22,045 nt of DNA from Bacteroidales bacterium UBA5621 (GTDB lineage: Bacteria; Bacteroidota; Bacteroidia; Bacteroidales; VadinHA17). The stretch covers positions 30,649-52,693 of the forward strand of contig DIKJ01000148.1 of the NCBI GenBank assembly GCA_002424525.1. The letters run 5' to 3'. The position numbers and the translations under genes were made by a program. Below the pieces are notes generated by a model, which did no database searches, was not told where the DNA came from, and was given only the letters and a program-made list of their open reading frames with translations. How positions within the stretch are numbered: the first letter of the stretch is position 1; every line of letters begins with the position of its first letter. This document shows positions 21,205-22,045 of this stretch, piece after piece.

Positions 21205-22045
21205 ATGACAACAAAATCAATTATGAACCATACTGAAAAGGAAAAAATCATTGCCGGATTCATAGGTGCGGGAGGGATTGCACGCTCCCATGCATTCTCA
21301 CTGAATTCCATAAGATATTATTATACTGATGCTCCTGATATTGAAATGTCAGCTGTCTGTTCTGCAACGAAAGAGAGCAGGGAGCTTTTTGCCAGGCGCT
21401 ATGGATTTGGCAGGGCATGCGATCTTAAGGAATTTGTCAGCGACCGGAGTATAGACACTGTTTTTATCCTGGGGCCCAACAAGGTCCATTTTGAGCATCT
21501 CAGCAGCGTTCTCGGTATGAGATCAATTAAACGAATATACCTCGAAAAGCCCGTCTGTTCCATGCCTCAGGAAGAATTGTCAATCAGGGAATTAGCCCGG
21601 ACAAATCCTTCTGTCAGATTCCAGGTCGGCTTTCAGTACCTTTTTAACCCTCCGGTAAGGGAGGCTCTTCAGCTTTGGAAATCAGGGAAACTTGGCAAGC
21701 CTGTGCATTTTGACCTTAAATATTACCACAGCGACTATCTTAAAAAAGAGTACCGCTTAAAAAGGGTGTCACGGCTTACACCAGCCCCTGATGGCGGGGC
21801 AATGGCTGATCTGGGTTCTCATGCGATAAGTTTTCTTATAGCATTCCTGGGTAACAGGCTCCGGATCACAGGAGCACTTCAGGCAGGGAACTTTGACGAT
21901 GTTACTCCTGAGTCGGACCTTTTCAGCCAGATCTCACTTTATGATGAAGAGAGTCATGCTGCCGGCACACTATCATCAAGCAGGGTCAGTTCAGGCACCG
22001 GTGACTACCTGGCTTTTGAATTTTTTGCCGAAAAGGGAGCTTTGC
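21205..22045 (+). CDS. Gfo/Idh/MocA family oxidoreductase, N-terminal part (runs off window)
   Basis: The frame is open from ATG 21205 to the window edge, 280 codons. An N-terminal NAD(P)-binding Rossmann fold has GFIGAGGIARSHA (18-30). The family motif EKPV follows (YLEKPVC), where the lysine is the catalytic-site residue. Then come the substrate-domain segments FQVGFQYLFNPPV and GGAMADLGSHAISFL, in which the histidine lies at the usual GxHxxD-like position. Such enzymes oxidise or reduce sugars, inositols or related polyols; the substrate cannot be named. ATG 21223 is an alternative start six codons in. The family is usually 330-450 aa, so the C-terminus is missing. Confidence 0.9.
   Translation, partial: MTTKSIMNHTEKEKIIAGFIGAGGIARSHAFSLNSIRYYYTDAPDIEMSAVCSATKESRELFARRYGFGRACDLKEFVSDRSIDTVFILGPNKVHFEHLSSVLGMRSIKRIYLEKPVCSMPQEELSIRELARTNPSVRFQVGFQYLFNPPVREALQLWKSGKLGKPVHFDLKYYHSDYLKKEYRLKRVSRLTPAPDGGAMADLGSHAISFLIAFLGNRLRITGALQAGNFDDVTPESDLFSQISLYDEESHAAGTLSSSRVSSGTGDYLAFEFFAEKGAL

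Overview
The window looks like a chromosomal segment of a Bacteroidota bacterium, probably Bacteroidales. Several host genes are preceded by exact matches to the Bacteroidota -7 promoter box TAnnTTTG instead of Shine-Dalgarno sites. The host gene content also fits: two Bacteroides-type glutamate dehydrogenases and a lipoprotein S41 peptidase. No strain can be named from this sequence.

Host backbone, left part (1-3720): the 5' part of aspS (minus strand), then tadA, a small two-TM membrane protein, an NAD-type glutamate dehydrogenase with a clean terminator, and the first 154 codons of dprA.

Mobile element (3721-15283, about 11.56 kb, visibly more AT-rich than the flanks): it sits inside dprA, at the conserved SGLAYGID signature. 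A 4-bp TATG is present at both junctions. Joining the two dprA halves through one TATG restores an uninterrupted 367-codon dprA. In order, the element carries a DUF3102-like HTH protein, a TGT/DpdA-like TIM-barrel protein, an EcoRI-family adenine methyltransferase followed 15 nt later by a DUF262-HNH nuclease, and an XRE regulator with an unknown partner. These are followed by four small genes (one a stand-alone NUMOD1-like domain, one a zinc ribbon) and a replication-initiator-like gene with an iteron and palindrome cluster inside its coding sequence. Last come a small serine recombinase and a HARE-HTH-like protein on the minus strand, a roughly 700-bp non-coding region rich in hairpins, and a large serine recombinase whose reading frame runs across the right junction into dprA. 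I see no relaxase, type IV secretion or virion genes. The best description is a plasmid- or satellite-like integrative element with probable restriction-modification cargo.

Host backbone, right part (15284-22045): the 3' part of dprA, a degenerate tandem repeat, and a tightly overlapping operon of NADP-type glutamate dehydrogenase, tatD and asparaginase. Then tRNA-Ser(GGA) followed by a large palindromic terminator structure, an S41 peptidase lipoprotein (minus strand), and the 5' part of a Gfo/Idh/MocA oxidoreductase that runs off the window.

How the parts fit: excision by the large recombinase would restore host DprA and would also change the last residues of the recombinase itself. The rep-like gene, its internal origin-like repeats and its structured leader suggest the excised circle can replicate. 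The methyltransferase and nuclease pair would protect the host or stabilise the element.
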